This document shows, piece after piece, positions 8,643 to 16,919 of a stretch of 32,985 nt of DNA. The stretch's first letter is position 1, and each line of letters begins with the position of its first letter. The notes beneath the pieces are model-generated. The model was not told where the DNA came from. It saw only the letters and a list, made by a program, of their open reading frames with translations, and searched no databases. The DNA comes from Chloroflexota bacterium. Lineage in GTDB: Bacteria; Chloroflexota; Limnocylindria; Limnocylindrales; CSP1-4. The DNA lies in the NCBI GenBank assembly GCA_030446555.1, contig JAUJNA010000010.1, forward strand, positions 16,395 through 49,379, given 5' to 3'. The position numbers were made by a program, and so were the translations under genes.

Positions 8643-10207
8643 TGGCGCGCCCCGCGTTCACCCTGGACGACCTGCTCGACATCCCCGTGGAGCGGGAGCC
8701 CGACGCGGTCGCCATCGTCGATGGCGCCTCGGAGTACACCTACGGGGACCTGGCGCGCCAGAGTGACGCGCTCTGCACGGCGCTCATCGATGCCGGCGTG
8801 CAACGGGGCGATCGGGTGGGGGTCTTCATGGAGAAGTCCTGGGAGGCCGTGGTCGCGATGCTGGCCATCTCCCGGGCCGGGGCCGCCTTCGTCAACGTCA
8901 ACCCCGCGCTGAAGCCGGCACAGGTGAGCTACATCACGGGCGACTGCGCCATACGGGTCCTGGTGGGAGACTCGGCGAAGCTGGAGGCCCTGCCACCAGC
9001 CACGGTGCGAACGGCGTTCTTCAAGGGCCACCGACCCGCGTCGCCCGCGGATGCGACGGACCTCGGCGAGGTGCTGTCGGGCGAGGGCCGCGCGTTCGCG
9101 AACGGCCAGCGTTCGATCGAGACGGACCTGGGGACGATCCTCTACACCTCCGGCTCCACTGGGCTGCCCAAGGGCGTCGCCTTCAGTCACCGCAACATCG
9201 TCGTGGGTGCCGAGATCGTCTCCCATTACCTGCAGAACTCGAGCGCCGACCGGATCCTCTCCGTGCTGCCGTTCAGCTTCGACTACGGGCTCAACCAACT
9301 CACGACGTCGATGCTGGTGGGAGCACGGCTGATCATCCAGCACTCGCGACTCCCGGGCGACCTCCTGCGTGGACTGCGCCGCTATAGCGCGACGGGACTC
9401 GCAGGCGTGCCGCCGGTCTGGTCGCTCCTGCTGCGCAACGCGGCATCGCTGGAGGAAGAGCCGCTCGAGGAGCTCCGCTATATCACCAACTCGGGAGGCC
9501 GCATCCCGGAGGCGAACCTGGCCGCGCTCAGGCGCCTCCTGCCGCGCACCAGGATCTACCTGATGTACGGCCTCACCGAAGCCTTCCGCTCCACGTACCT
9601 GCCGCCCGAGGAGATCGATCGCGGGAGCGAGTGCATCGGCAAGCCGGTGCCCGACACCGAGATCCTCGTCATCAGGGACGGGCGTGAGTGCCCGCCCGGC
9701 GAGGTGGGTGAGCTGGTCCACCGAGGTCCGACCGTGGCGCTGGGTTACTGGGGCAAGGAGGAGGCGACCCGCCAGGCGTACCGACCCCATCCGCTGGCTC
9801 CCCCCGAGCTCTTCGATGTCGAGCGAGTGGTCTACTCCGGCGACCTGGTCCGGCGCGACGAGGAGGGCTACCTCTACTTCGTGGGCCGCGACGACGCGAT
9901 GATCAAGTCGGGGGGTTATCGGATGAGCCCGGAGGAGATCGAGGACCTGTTGCACCACTCCGGTCTCGTCCGCGAGGCGTGTGCGTTCGGTGTGCCGGAC
10001 CCGGAGCTGGGACATCGGGTCATGGCGGTCGTGTCGCTGAGGGACGGGGATACGGCGAACGCGGTCGACTCCCTTCGTCAGTACGCCATGCAGAACGGCC
10101 CGTCCTACATGGTGCCGGCCCGCATCCTCGTCCTCGATGAGCTGCCCAAGACCGGGTCCGGCAAGATCGACCGTTCAGGGATCAGCGATGCCTACGCAGA
10201 CGGCTAA
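8642..10207 (+). CDS. AMP-forming acyl/aminoacyl ligase, exosortase A-associated type
   Basis: 521-residue ANL-superfamily adenylate-forming enzyme; it should activate a carboxylate with ATP and load it on a thiol, most likely that of the adjacent carrier protein. Motifs: P-loop YTSGSTGLPKG (168-178), NSGGRIPE, YGLTEAFRSTYLP (A5), VYSGDLVRRDEEGYLYFVGR (A7-A8), KSGGYRMSPEEIE, and LPKTGSGKIDR with catalytic Lys508. Overall layout and the neighbouring decarboxylase resemble the ligase/decarboxylase pair known as TIGR03098/TIGR03099 of exosortase A loci. The start is GTG at 8642. The 3' end overlaps the decarboxylase start by 20 bp. Substrate cannot be read from the sequence; an amino acid is inferred from the decarboxylase. 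Confidence 0.88.
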   Translation: MARPAFTLDDLLDIPVEREPDAVAIVDGASEYTYGDLARQSDALCTALIDAGVQRGDRVGVFMEKSWEAVVAMLAISRAGAAFVNVNPALKPAQVSYITGDCAIRVLVGDSAKLEALPPATVRTAFFKGHRPASPADATDLGEVLSGEGRAFANGQRSIETDLGTILYTSGSTGLPKGVAFSHRNIVVGAEIVSHYLQNSSADRILSVLPFSFDYGLNQLTTSMLVGARLIIQHSRLPGDLLRGLRRYSATGLAGVPPVWSLLLRNAASLEEEPLEELRYITNSGGRIPEANLAALRRLLPRTRIYLMYGLTEAFRSTYLPPEEIDRGSECIGKPVPDTEILVIRDGRECPPGEVGELVHRGPTVALGYWGKEEATRQAYRPHPLAPPELFDVERVVYSGDLVRRDEEGYLYFVGRDDAMIKSGGYRMSPEEIEDLLHHSGLVREACAFGVPDPELGHRVMAVVSLRDGDTANAVDSLRQYAMQNGPSYMVPARILVLDELPKTGSGKIDRSGISDAYADG

Positions 10208-11549
10208 GGCGCGCGCCCTGGTCGCGCGCTTCGGCGGTGAGCGCGACGGAGCGTTCTCTCCCGGAGGCGTGTCCATCTCCCGGTTGGCCGAGCGCTACGG
10301 CACGCCCTTCTACCTCTACCACGGCGAGATGATCTCCCAGCGGGTGCGGCGGGTCCGCGAGGCGCTCGGGACGGAGGTCTCCTACTCGGTCAAGGCGAAC
10401 CCCAGCCTGGGTGTCTGCCAGCTCATCGCCCGTGAGCGCGAGGCCGGCGCGGAGGTCGCGTCGGGCGGCGAGCTGGCCGTGGCGCAGGCGGCCGGCTTCG
10501 CGTCGGATGAGATCGTCTTCGCGGGGCCGGGCAAGACGGACGACGAGCTGCGCCGGATCGTGGACGCGGGGATCTACGCGGACAACGTCGAATCGGTGAA
10601 CGAGATCGACCGTCTGGCCGGGGCGGCCGGACGAGCCGGCAAGCGCATCGGCGTCGGCCTCCGGATCAATCCCACGACCCAGCTGATGGGCTCCCAGATG
10701 CGCATGGGCGGAGCCGCGACCCAGTTCGGCATCGACCAGGCCGAGCTGCAGGGGGCGGTCGAGCGGACCCTCTCCCATCCCGAGCTGATCCTCCGCGGCA
10801 TCCACGTGTACACCGCGACGCAGGTCTTCGACGTGGCGGCGCTCCTGGACCACTGCCGCAACATCCTGGAGCTGGGCCTCCAGGCCGCCGACCTGGCTGG
10901 CCGGCCGCTCGACATGATCGACTTCGGTGGGGGATTCGGGATCCCCTACTTCGAGAACATGGTCGACTTCGACCTGGATGGCTTCGGCGAAGGCTTCCGC
11001 GACCTGCTGGCCCGCTATCGCCCAGACCCTCGGCTGGCCGGCTGTCGCTTCCTCTTCGAGCTGGGCAGGTACCTGGTCGCGGACGCCGGCATCTACGTGA
11101 TGCGCGTGGTGGACGTCAAACCCATCCGCGGCAAGACGTTCGTCGTGACCGACGGAGGCATGAACCATCACCTCACCGCGACCGGGAACATGGGACAGGT
11201 CTTCCGCAAGGCGTACCCGCTGCTCAACCTCTCCCGGACCGACGCGAGCCCCGACGTGAACGTCGCCGTGGTCGGTCCACTCTGCACGCCGCTCGACCAG
11301 TTCGGCGCGGACATCGCGCTGACGGGGCCACGGGTGGGAGATCTGATCGGCGTCTTCTACAGCGGCGCCTACGGCTTCAGCGCCAGCAACCTGGGCTTCC
11401 TCAGCCACCCCACCCCGGCGGAGGTCCTGCTCTGGGGCGGCGAGGAGCACCTGCTGCGCGCGGCGGCCGAGCCGGAGGACGTCCTCACCGACCAGCGCGC
11501 CCTGCCCCTGGCCAGCGAGCCGGACCCGGTGCCTCTGGCGCGATCGTGA
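10188..11549 (+). CDS. Fold-type III PLP-dependent decarboxylase (LysA/ornithine decarboxylase-like)
   Basis: 453 residues. PLP-dependent alanine-racemase-fold decarboxylase of the group containing diaminopimelate, ornithine and carboxynorspermidine decarboxylases. Visible: PLP Lys69 in YSVKANPS, His206 in GIHVYTATQ, phosphate-binding GGGFGIPY (247-254), FELGRYLVADAG (290-301, usually EPGRY), active-site Cys366 in VVGPLCTPLDQFG, and Tyr395 in YSGAYGFSAS. The region around Cys differs from LysA (CxTPLD rather than the LysA CESxD), matching the exosortase A-associated decarboxylase type. ATG at 10188 lies inside the ligase gene end (20-bp overlap), and its stop overlaps the next gene (GTGA). 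By analogy with VinO of vicenistatin biosynthesis it could act on a carrier-bound amino acid; this is inference. Confidence 0.88.
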   Translation: MPTQTAKARALVARFGGERDGAFSPGGVSISRLAERYGTPFYLYHGEMISQRVRRVREALGTEVSYSVKANPSLGVCQLIAREREAGAEVASGGELAVAQAAGFASDEIVFAGPGKTDDELRRIVDAGIYADNVESVNEIDRLAGAAGRAGKRIGVGLRINPTTQLMGSQMRMGGAATQFGIDQAELQGAVERTLSHPELILRGIHVYTATQVFDVAALLDHCRNILELGLQAADLAGRPLDMIDFGGGFGIPYFENMVDFDLDGFGEGFRDLLARYRPDPRLAGCRFLFELGRYLVADAGIYVMRVVDVKPIRGKTFVVTDGGMNHHLTATGNMGQVFRKAYPLLNLSRTDASPDVNVAVVGPLCTPLDQFGADIALTGPRVGDLIGVFYSGAYGFSASNLGFLSHPTPAEVLLWGGEEHLLRAAAEPEDVLTDQRALPLASEPDPVPLARS

Positions 11550-12613
11550 CCTCCCGGACGCCTGGCGCACTGAGCCGGGACCAGGCGGCGTGGGACGAGT
11601 TCGTGGAACGGACACCCAACGGCAGCTTCATGCAGCTCTCGGCGTGGGCGGAGGCGAGTGCGGCGAAAGGCTGGCGAGCCGAGCGTGTCACCCTCGATGG
11701 CCACTCGGGCACGGTGGGCGCGCAGTTGCTCGTTCACCGCATGCGGCCCGGGCCGTGGTCACGCGCCTATGCCCCGCGGGCACCGGTGGCCGATCGGCTC
11801 GACCGCCAGAGCGTGGCGGCCTTCACCGGCGCACTCCGCAGCGCCGCTCGATCGACGCGCCTCAGCCACGTCGTGGTCGATCCCGAGATCGAGCGTGGTC
11901 AGGCCATCGAGACGTGGCTCGCGGACGCCGGGTGGCAGCCGGTCCCGCCACGACAGATCAACCGGACGCGGGTCATCGACCTGCGCCTCCCGGAGGCCCG
12001 ACTGTGGGCCGAGATGCGGCCGACCTGCCGGGCCTCGGTGCAGAAGGCGCGCCGGAGCGGTCACGCCGTCACGGAGGACGACGGGGGCAGCCTGGGCGAC
12101 TTCGAGCGCCTCTATCTCGAGACGGCCCAGCGCGCCGGTTTCCCACCTGTGCCGCTCGAACCGGTCTACACCGCGTTCGCCGCGCGGGGCGCCGCGCGTC
12201 TCGTCTTCTGCCGCGACGCCGCGGGGCAGATCGTGTCCGGACTGATGCTGCTCCTCTGCGGCGACCGCGTCACCGAGCTCTACGGTGGGTCGACCGCGGC
12301 CGGCTCCAAGGCGCGCGCGAACTACCTCGTGAAGTGGGAGTCGATCCGGACGTCGCGCGATCGGGGCATGGCGAGCTACGACATGTGGGGCACGATCCTG
12401 CCCACCGTGGCCACCTTCAAGGCCGGCTTCGGCGGCGCGGAGCGGGAGTACGTGGGCGCCTGGGAGCTGATCACCCACCGACCGGCCCACCTCGCCTTCC
12501 AGGGCGCTCGGTGGGCTCGTGCCGCTCTGTCGCGGCGGCGGGGAGGGCCGGCCGACAGCGCGGGGAGGGACGAGGCTCAGCGATCGGCCGCAGGGCCAGC
12601 CTCGCCGGCATAG
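11546..12613 (+). CDS. FemAB-family transferase, paralogue 2 (carrier-protein operon)
   Basis: 355 residues, FemAB family. It has the shared motifs SVQKARRSG, LYGGSTAAGSKARANYLVKW, ESIRTSRDRGMASYDMWG and FKAGFGGAEREYVGAWEL. GTG start at 11546 overlaps the decarboxylase stop as GTGA. Unlike the other three paralogues it is the last gene of the ligase/carrier/decarboxylase operon. The donor may therefore be a carrier-bound amino-acyl group rather than aminoacyl-tRNA; FemAB-like proteins also occur in exosortase/PEP-CTERM gene sets (TIGR03019). The last 37 bp run antisense to the end of murE. No signal peptide, so it acts in the cytoplasm, presumably at the membrane face. Confidence 0.86.
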   Translation: MTSRTPGALSRDQAAWDEFVERTPNGSFMQLSAWAEASAAKGWRAERVTLDGHSGTVGAQLLVHRMRPGPWSRAYAPRAPVADRLDRQSVAAFTGALRSAARSTRLSHVVVDPEIERGQAIETWLADAGWQPVPPRQINRTRVIDLRLPEARLWAEMRPTCRASVQKARRSGHAVTEDDGGSLGDFERLYLETAQRAGFPPVPLEPVYTAFAARGAARLVFCRDAAGQIVSGLMLLLCGDRVTELYGGSTAAGSKARANYLVKWESIRTSRDRGMASYDMWGTILPTVATFKAGFGGAEREYVGAWELITHRPAHLAFQGARWARAALSRRRGGPADSAGRDEAQRSAAGPASPA

Positions 12614-14175
12614 CCCAGCCCCTCGAGCGCCCGCCGAGCGGCGGCCACCTCGTCCCAGGCGAGCGAGCCGCCGCCCATCTCGATGGTGCGTTCGTGCCCC
12701 TTCCCGGCAAGGAGCACGACATCACCCGGGCGTGCCAGGTCCAGGGCTCGCTCGATGGCGACGGCACGGTCCGGGATGAGCAGCAGGTCGTGGTCGCGCC
12801 GCCTGCCGGCGCCCTCGGCGCCGACCGCGATCTGGTCCAGGATCGCCTCGGGATCCTCGGACCGCGGGTCCTCATCGGTCAGCACCACCAGGCGGCATCG
12901 CTCGCCGGCGATCCGGCCCATCATCGGGCGCTTCAGCACGTCGCGATCGCCGGCCGATCCGAAGACGGCGATGAGCCCGCCGCCACCGGCCGCTGCCAGC
13001 GGCGCGAGACCGTCGAGCACCTTTGCGAGGGCTCCCGGCGTGTGGGCATAGTCGACGATGACCCGGAAGGGTTGGCCCTGATCCACCCGCTCCATCCGAC
13101 CGGGCACCGCCTCGACCTCGCGGAGGGCGGCGCGCATGCGCTCGGGGTCCAGGTCCAGTGCCTCGCCCACGCCGATCGCCGCGAGCGCGTTCTCGACGTT
13201 GAAGCGACCCGCCAGCCGGAGCGTGACCCGGTCGCTCCAGCGCGGTGTCTCGACGGCGATCGACAGGCGCGCTGGGCCCTCGTGGACCGCCCTGGCGCGG
13301 ATCTCGGTCATGCCGTCCGGGTCGGTCCCGTAGGTCAGGATCTCCGCCCCCGATGCCTTGGCCGTGGCCACGAACTCGTCCGCCCATCGGTCGTCGCGGT
13401 TCACGACGGCGGTCTTGCCCCAGCCCTTCTCCGGGTTGGCGTCGCTGACGGCCAGGAGCTGGAAGAGGCGTCGCTTGGCCGCTCGGTAGGCCTCGTGGGT
13501 GCGATGGAACTCGAGATGCTCGTGACCGATGTTGGTCAACACCGCCACGTCGTACGCGACCTCCACGGCGCGGTCCTGGGCCAGCCCATGCGAGGTCGAT
13601 TCGAGGACGGCGAACCGGTCGCCGGCGTCGAGCATCGCCGCCAGATGGCCCTGGAGCTCGGGCGCCTCGGGGGTCGTGGCACGGCCCGTATCAGTCAGGC
13701 TCCGGCCGCCCGCCACGACCTCGATGGTGCCCACGAGACCACTCGGCAGGTCGCACGCGTCGAGCATCCGGCGCACCAGGTGGGCCGTCGTCGTCTTGCC
13801 GTCCGTGCCGGTGATGCCCACCACGCCCAACCGATGGCTCGGGAAGTCGTTGACCCAGGCGGCCGCCGTGGCGAGTGCCGGCCGCGACGCTGAGACGAGG
13901 AGTTGGGGTACCGGCACGTTCGGCACCGCTCGCTCGCCGATGATGGCCGGGGCGCCGGCCGCGACCGCCGCAGGGGCGTGGAGGTGACCGTCGGAGTGCT
14001 GCCCGACCACGGCCACGAAGAGCGTGCCGGGTCGCACGCGGCGCGAGTCGTGGGCCACCGCAGCGATCGGGACGACGGCCGGTGGCGTAGACCCGGCGGG
14101 CAGCACCGAGCGCAGGAGCGAGCGCGACTCGAGCAGCGCGATGAGCGAGCCGAGGCCGTGAGCCGGCTGGTTCAC
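12577..14175 (-). CDS. murE: UDP-N-acetylmuramoyl-tripeptide synthetase
   Basis: Mur ligase that adds the third amino acid (meso-DAP, Lys or Orn) to UDP-MurNAc-L-Ala-D-Glu. 532 residues from GTG at 14175, which overlaps the stop of the FemAB gene upstream (GTGA). Three Mur ligase domains: N-terminal UDP-binding (HDSRRVRPGTLFVAV), central ATPase (GITGTDGKTTT at 120-130, Lys127; LESTSHGLAQDR; TNIGHEHLEFH) and C-terminal (VDYAHTPGAL, FGSAGDRDVLKRP, LAGKGHE). The third-residue-specificity region reads TDEDPRSEDP; DAP enzymes typically have DNPR, so the Arg is kept but Asn is Asp. Specificity therefore stays open. Last gene of the topA-xerC-femAB-murJ-femAB-murE string. Confidence 0.95.
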   Translation of the reverse strand: MNQPAHGLGSLIALLESRSLLRSVLPAGSTPPAVVPIAAVAHDSRRVRPGTLFVAVVGQHSDGHLHAPAAVAAGAPAIIGERAVPNVPVPQLLVSASRPALATAAAWVNDFPSHRLGVVGITGTDGKTTTAHLVRRMLDACDLPSGLVGTIEVVAGGRSLTDTGRATTPEAPELQGHLAAMLDAGDRFAVLESTSHGLAQDRAVEVAYDVAVLTNIGHEHLEFHRTHEAYRAAKRRLFQLLAVSDANPEKGWGKTAVVNRDDRWADEFVATAKASGAEILTYGTDPDGMTEIRARAVHEGPARLSIAVETPRWSDRVTLRLAGRFNVENALAAIGVGEALDLDPERMRAALREVEAVPGRMERVDQGQPFRVIVDYAHTPGALAKVLDGLAPLAAAGGGGLIAVFGSAGDRDVLKRPMMGRIAGERCRLVVLTDEDPRSEDPEAILDQIAVGAEGAGRRRDHDLLLIPDRAVAIERALDLARPGDVVLLAGKGHERTIEMGGGSLAWDEVAAARRALEGLGYAGEAGPAADR

Positions 14176-15293
14176 GCAGCGCCAGCGTCGGCGCCGAGTG
14201 CCGGGGTCGTGGCATCCGTCGCCTGCGGGCGCAGGCCGTGGCGGCGGCGCGCCACCCACACGTATCCGCGCCGGGCTCGCACCAGGGCCTCGCGGAGGAA
14301 CGGCAGCGTGACCAGGTCCCAGGTCCCGCAGTACACCGCTTCCCGCCCACCGAATCCCGCCTTGAAGTAGCTGATGCCCGGATTGGCCAGCCCCCACATG
14401 TCGTAGACCGATCCGCCCGCCTCCTTGGCGCGGCGGATCGTCTCCCACTCCAGCAGGTAGTTGGCGCGCGACTCGGCGCCCGCGGCCGTCATGCCGCTGT
14501 AGGGCTGGGTGACGCGGCCGCCGCAGCTGAGCAGGAGCTTGGCTGCGGCTGGGCGACCATCGGGTGTGCACGCGAAGAGGAAGCGTGCTCCGCCGCTCGA
14601 GGCGAACGAGCGGTGGATGGCGGCGTAGGCCTCGCGCGATCGGTGGATGAAACCGCTTCGCTCGGCCGTCTCGACCATGATGGCGTAGAAGGCGTCCAGG
14701 TCCGAGGCATCCCCCTCCGCGACCGTGCAGCCATCGCGCTTGGCTCGGTTGACGTAGCGGCGGGTCGTGGCGCGCAGTGCACCCCACAGGTCCTCCTCGG
14801 GGCGTCCCAGGTCGATCAGCCGGGTGCGGTCATGCTGGACGGGATCGGCGGGCCGCCACCCGGTCGCTGCGAAGAGGTCACGCGGCGACTCGCCCTCGAG
14901 TGCCGGGTCGAGGGTCACATGCGTCAGGTACGCGGCGCGCGCCGCTCGACGAAGAGCCGAGCTGAAAGCCGTCAGGCTGGGCTCGTCGAACCGGTGAGCG
15001 ATCGGTCCGCGTGCCGCATAGCCGATGCCGAACGGGCCCGGACCCAGGCGGCGCACGAGCACCTGCGCACCGATGGGCCCGGAACCCCCGTCAGCCACGA
15101 CGCGCAGCGCGCGCCAGCCGTTGGGCGCCTTGGCGCGCGCCCAAGCCGTGAGCTGGAGGTGTGTCGGGGTCGTCGAGGAGGCCACGAATGCGTCCCACGC
15201 GGCGTCGTCTCGCCGAAGCGCGGAGACCTCGCCATGCGGAGCCGCGACGGTCGGAGGGTCGGGCCGCCGCGTGCGCAGGGCGATGTCCACCAT
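14172..15293 (-). CDS. FemAB-family aminoacyltransferase, paralogue 3 (between murJ and murE)
   Basis: 373 residues from ATG at 15293 (MVDIALRTRRPDP), 5 nt after the murJ stop; longer readings into murJ are not supported. FemAB motifs: [52 protein letters not shown] and YFKAGFGGREAVYCGTWDLV. The position between the lipid II flippase and MurE strongly suggests a role in adding bridge amino acids to lipid II or its precursor, as FemX does with aminoacyl-tRNA in Firmicutes. The amino acid is not deducible. The 3' end forms a GTGA overlap with murE. Confidence 0.88.
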   Translation of the reverse strand: MVDIALRTRRPDPPTVAAPHGEVSALRRDDAAWDAFVASSTTPTHLQLTAWARAKAPNGWRALRVVADGGSGPIGAQVLVRRLGPGPFGIGYAARGPIAHRFDEPSLTAFSSALRRAARAAYLTHVTLDPALEGESPRDLFAATGWRPADPVQHDRTRLIDLGRPEEDLWGALRATTRRYVNRAKRDGCTVAEGDASDLDAFYAIMVETAERSGFIHRSREAYAAIHRSFASSGGARFLFACTPDGRPAAAKLLLSCGGRVTQPYSGMTAAGAESRANYLLEWETIRRAKEAGGSVYDMWGLANPGISYFKAGFGGREAVYCGTWDLVTLPFLREALVRARRGYVWVARRRHGLRPQATDATTPALGADAGAA

Positions 15294-15298
15294 GGCGA

Positions 15299-16867
15299 TC
15301 AGCCTTCTGTCCGCCTCCCGATGGAGTCGCGGATCAATCCGATGGCGCGCGGGAGCTCGGGGAGGCGCACGAGCCGAGTGTATAGCAGGAAGACGGCCGC
15401 GCCGGCCGCCGTCGCGAGGAGCACCTGGAGGAGGACACCGGGCTTGCCGGAGAGGCCGAGCAGCCCGTCGCTGCCATGGAGCACACCGTACGCGGCGAGG
15501 CCGGCCACGGCCGCACCGACAGCGACCAGCGGCAGGATGCGGACGAACGAGCCGATGGCGAGCGACGGGACGCGCCGGCCGAGGAGCACGGTCAGGAAGA
15601 TGGCCTCGACCCAGTCGCCCACGGCCACCCCGATGGCCAGTCCGATGAGGCCCAGCTGACCGACGGTGGCCACGGATATGACCACGTTGACCGTCACCGA
15701 GACGAAGACGCCGAGCACCGGCGTGACCGTGTCCTGGCCGCTGTAGAAGGCGCGCGCCAGGATGACCGCCAGTGACGATCCAGCAAGGCCGATGAGCAGC
15801 ACCGCCAGGGTCTGGGCCGTCAGGTCGAGGGCGGGGACGTCGAAGGCCCCGTAGCCGAACAGCAGCTCCACCACCTGGCGGCTGATGACGATGCCGACGG
15901 CCGTGAAGAAGGACATCACGACGACGAGCATCCGGATGGCGCCCACGAGCAGCGAGCCGAAGCCACGAAGGTCCCCGGCCGCCACGGCTCGGGACAGCGA
16001 TGGCAGCAGCAGGACCCCGAGCGGCATGCCGATGACCCCGACCGGGATGAGGAAGATGGTGAAGGCGACGCTGTAGACGCTGACGGCTCCCGCAGCGACC
16101 GTCGTCGCCAGCGTGGTATTGACGATGAAGGTGATCTGGTTGGCACCCAGCCCGATGGAGCGCGGCAGCATGAGGCGGAGCACCTGTCGCGCGGCGGCGT
16201 CGCGCGCATCCAGCACCAGCTGGTAGCGCATGCGGTGGCGGACCGCCGGCAGCTGCACCGCGACGTGCAGGAAGGAACCCAGGACGACACCGACGGCCAG
16301 CGACTCGATGCCCAGGAAGGGCGAGAGCACCAGCGCGCAACCGATGATGGCCAGGTTGTAGAGCAGCGGGGCCATGGCGGCTGCCCCGAACCGCCCCTCC
16401 GCGTTGAGCACGGCCGACGCGACCGCCCCTGCCGCGAGGAGGATCGGCGAGATGAGCATGATGCGCGTCAGCCGGACCGTCAGGTCGGTGGACGGGAGGT
16501 CGAAGCCCGGCACCAGGAAGGGCACGATCTGAGGGGCGAAGAAGGCCATCACCAGCGCGAAGCCGATGAGCACCATGAGCATGGCGTTGATGACGGTCGA
16601 GACGACCCGGAACGCGCGCGCCGACTCCTCCCGGTGGAGCAGGCCGGCCAGCACCGGGATCAGTGCCGAGCTGACCGCGCCGGCGGCCACGAGCTGGTAG
16701 ATCAGGTCAGGGATGCGGAACGCCGCGAAGTAGGCATCGAGCTCTGCCTGTGCCCCGAACAGGTTGCCGATGACGACGAGGCGGAGCCAGCCCAGGACCC
16801 GCGAACCGAGATAGGCGGCGACCACGACCGCGCCCGCCCGCGCAAGGGTGCGACCGGACTGGCTCAC
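15299..16867 (-). CDS. murJ: Lipid II flippase MurJ (MviN family)
   Basis: 522-residue polytopic membrane protein of the MOP superfamily that exports lipid II across the cytoplasmic membrane. The sequence is a series of about 14 hydrophobic segments, beginning AGAVVVAAYLGSRVLGWLRL with the conserved early Arg residues and FRIPDLIYQLVAAGAVSSALIPV, the hallmark TM1-TM2 region of MurJ. Length is typical. GTG at 16867 is the start; the upstream FemAB gene ends 52 bp earlier. It is flanked on both sides by FemAB paralogues and followed by murE, a coherent lipid II module. Confidence 0.93.
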   Translation of the reverse strand: MSQSGRTLARAGAVVVAAYLGSRVLGWLRLVVIGNLFGAQAELDAYFAAFRIPDLIYQLVAAGAVSSALIPVLAGLLHREESARAFRVVSTVINAMLMVLIGFALVMAFFAPQIVPFLVPGFDLPSTDLTVRLTRIMLISPILLAAGAVASAVLNAEGRFGAAAMAPLLYNLAIIGCALVLSPFLGIESLAVGVVLGSFLHVAVQLPAVRHRMRYQLVLDARDAAARQVLRLMLPRSIGLGANQITFIVNTTLATTVAAGAVSVYSVAFTIFLIPVGVIGMPLGVLLLPSLSRAVAAGDLRGFGSLLVGAIRMLVVVMSFFTAVGIVISRQVVELLFGYGAFDVPALDLTAQTLAVLLIGLAGSSLAVILARAFYSGQDTVTPVLGVFVSVTVNVVISVATVGQLGLIGLAIGVAVGDWVEAIFLTVLLGRRVPSLAIGSFVRILPLVAVGAAVAGLAAYGVLHGSDGLLGLSGKPGVLLQVLLATAAGAAVFLLYTRLVRLPELPRAIGLIRDSIGRRTEG

Positions 16868-16919
16868 GGGCGGGCTGGCCGAGGCTCGATCCCCGGGCGT
16901 GCCGAGGCCGCCATGGCCA

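Noticed and set aside
11590..13893. 767-codon plus-strand frame across femAB2 and antisense to murE
   Set aside because: It crosses the end of a good gene in another frame; Arg-rich shadow sequence.
15294..16340. N-terminal extension of FemAB paralogue 3 into the murJ region
   Set aside because: The extension is an out-of-frame reading of murJ; the family-like N-terminus begins at 15293.
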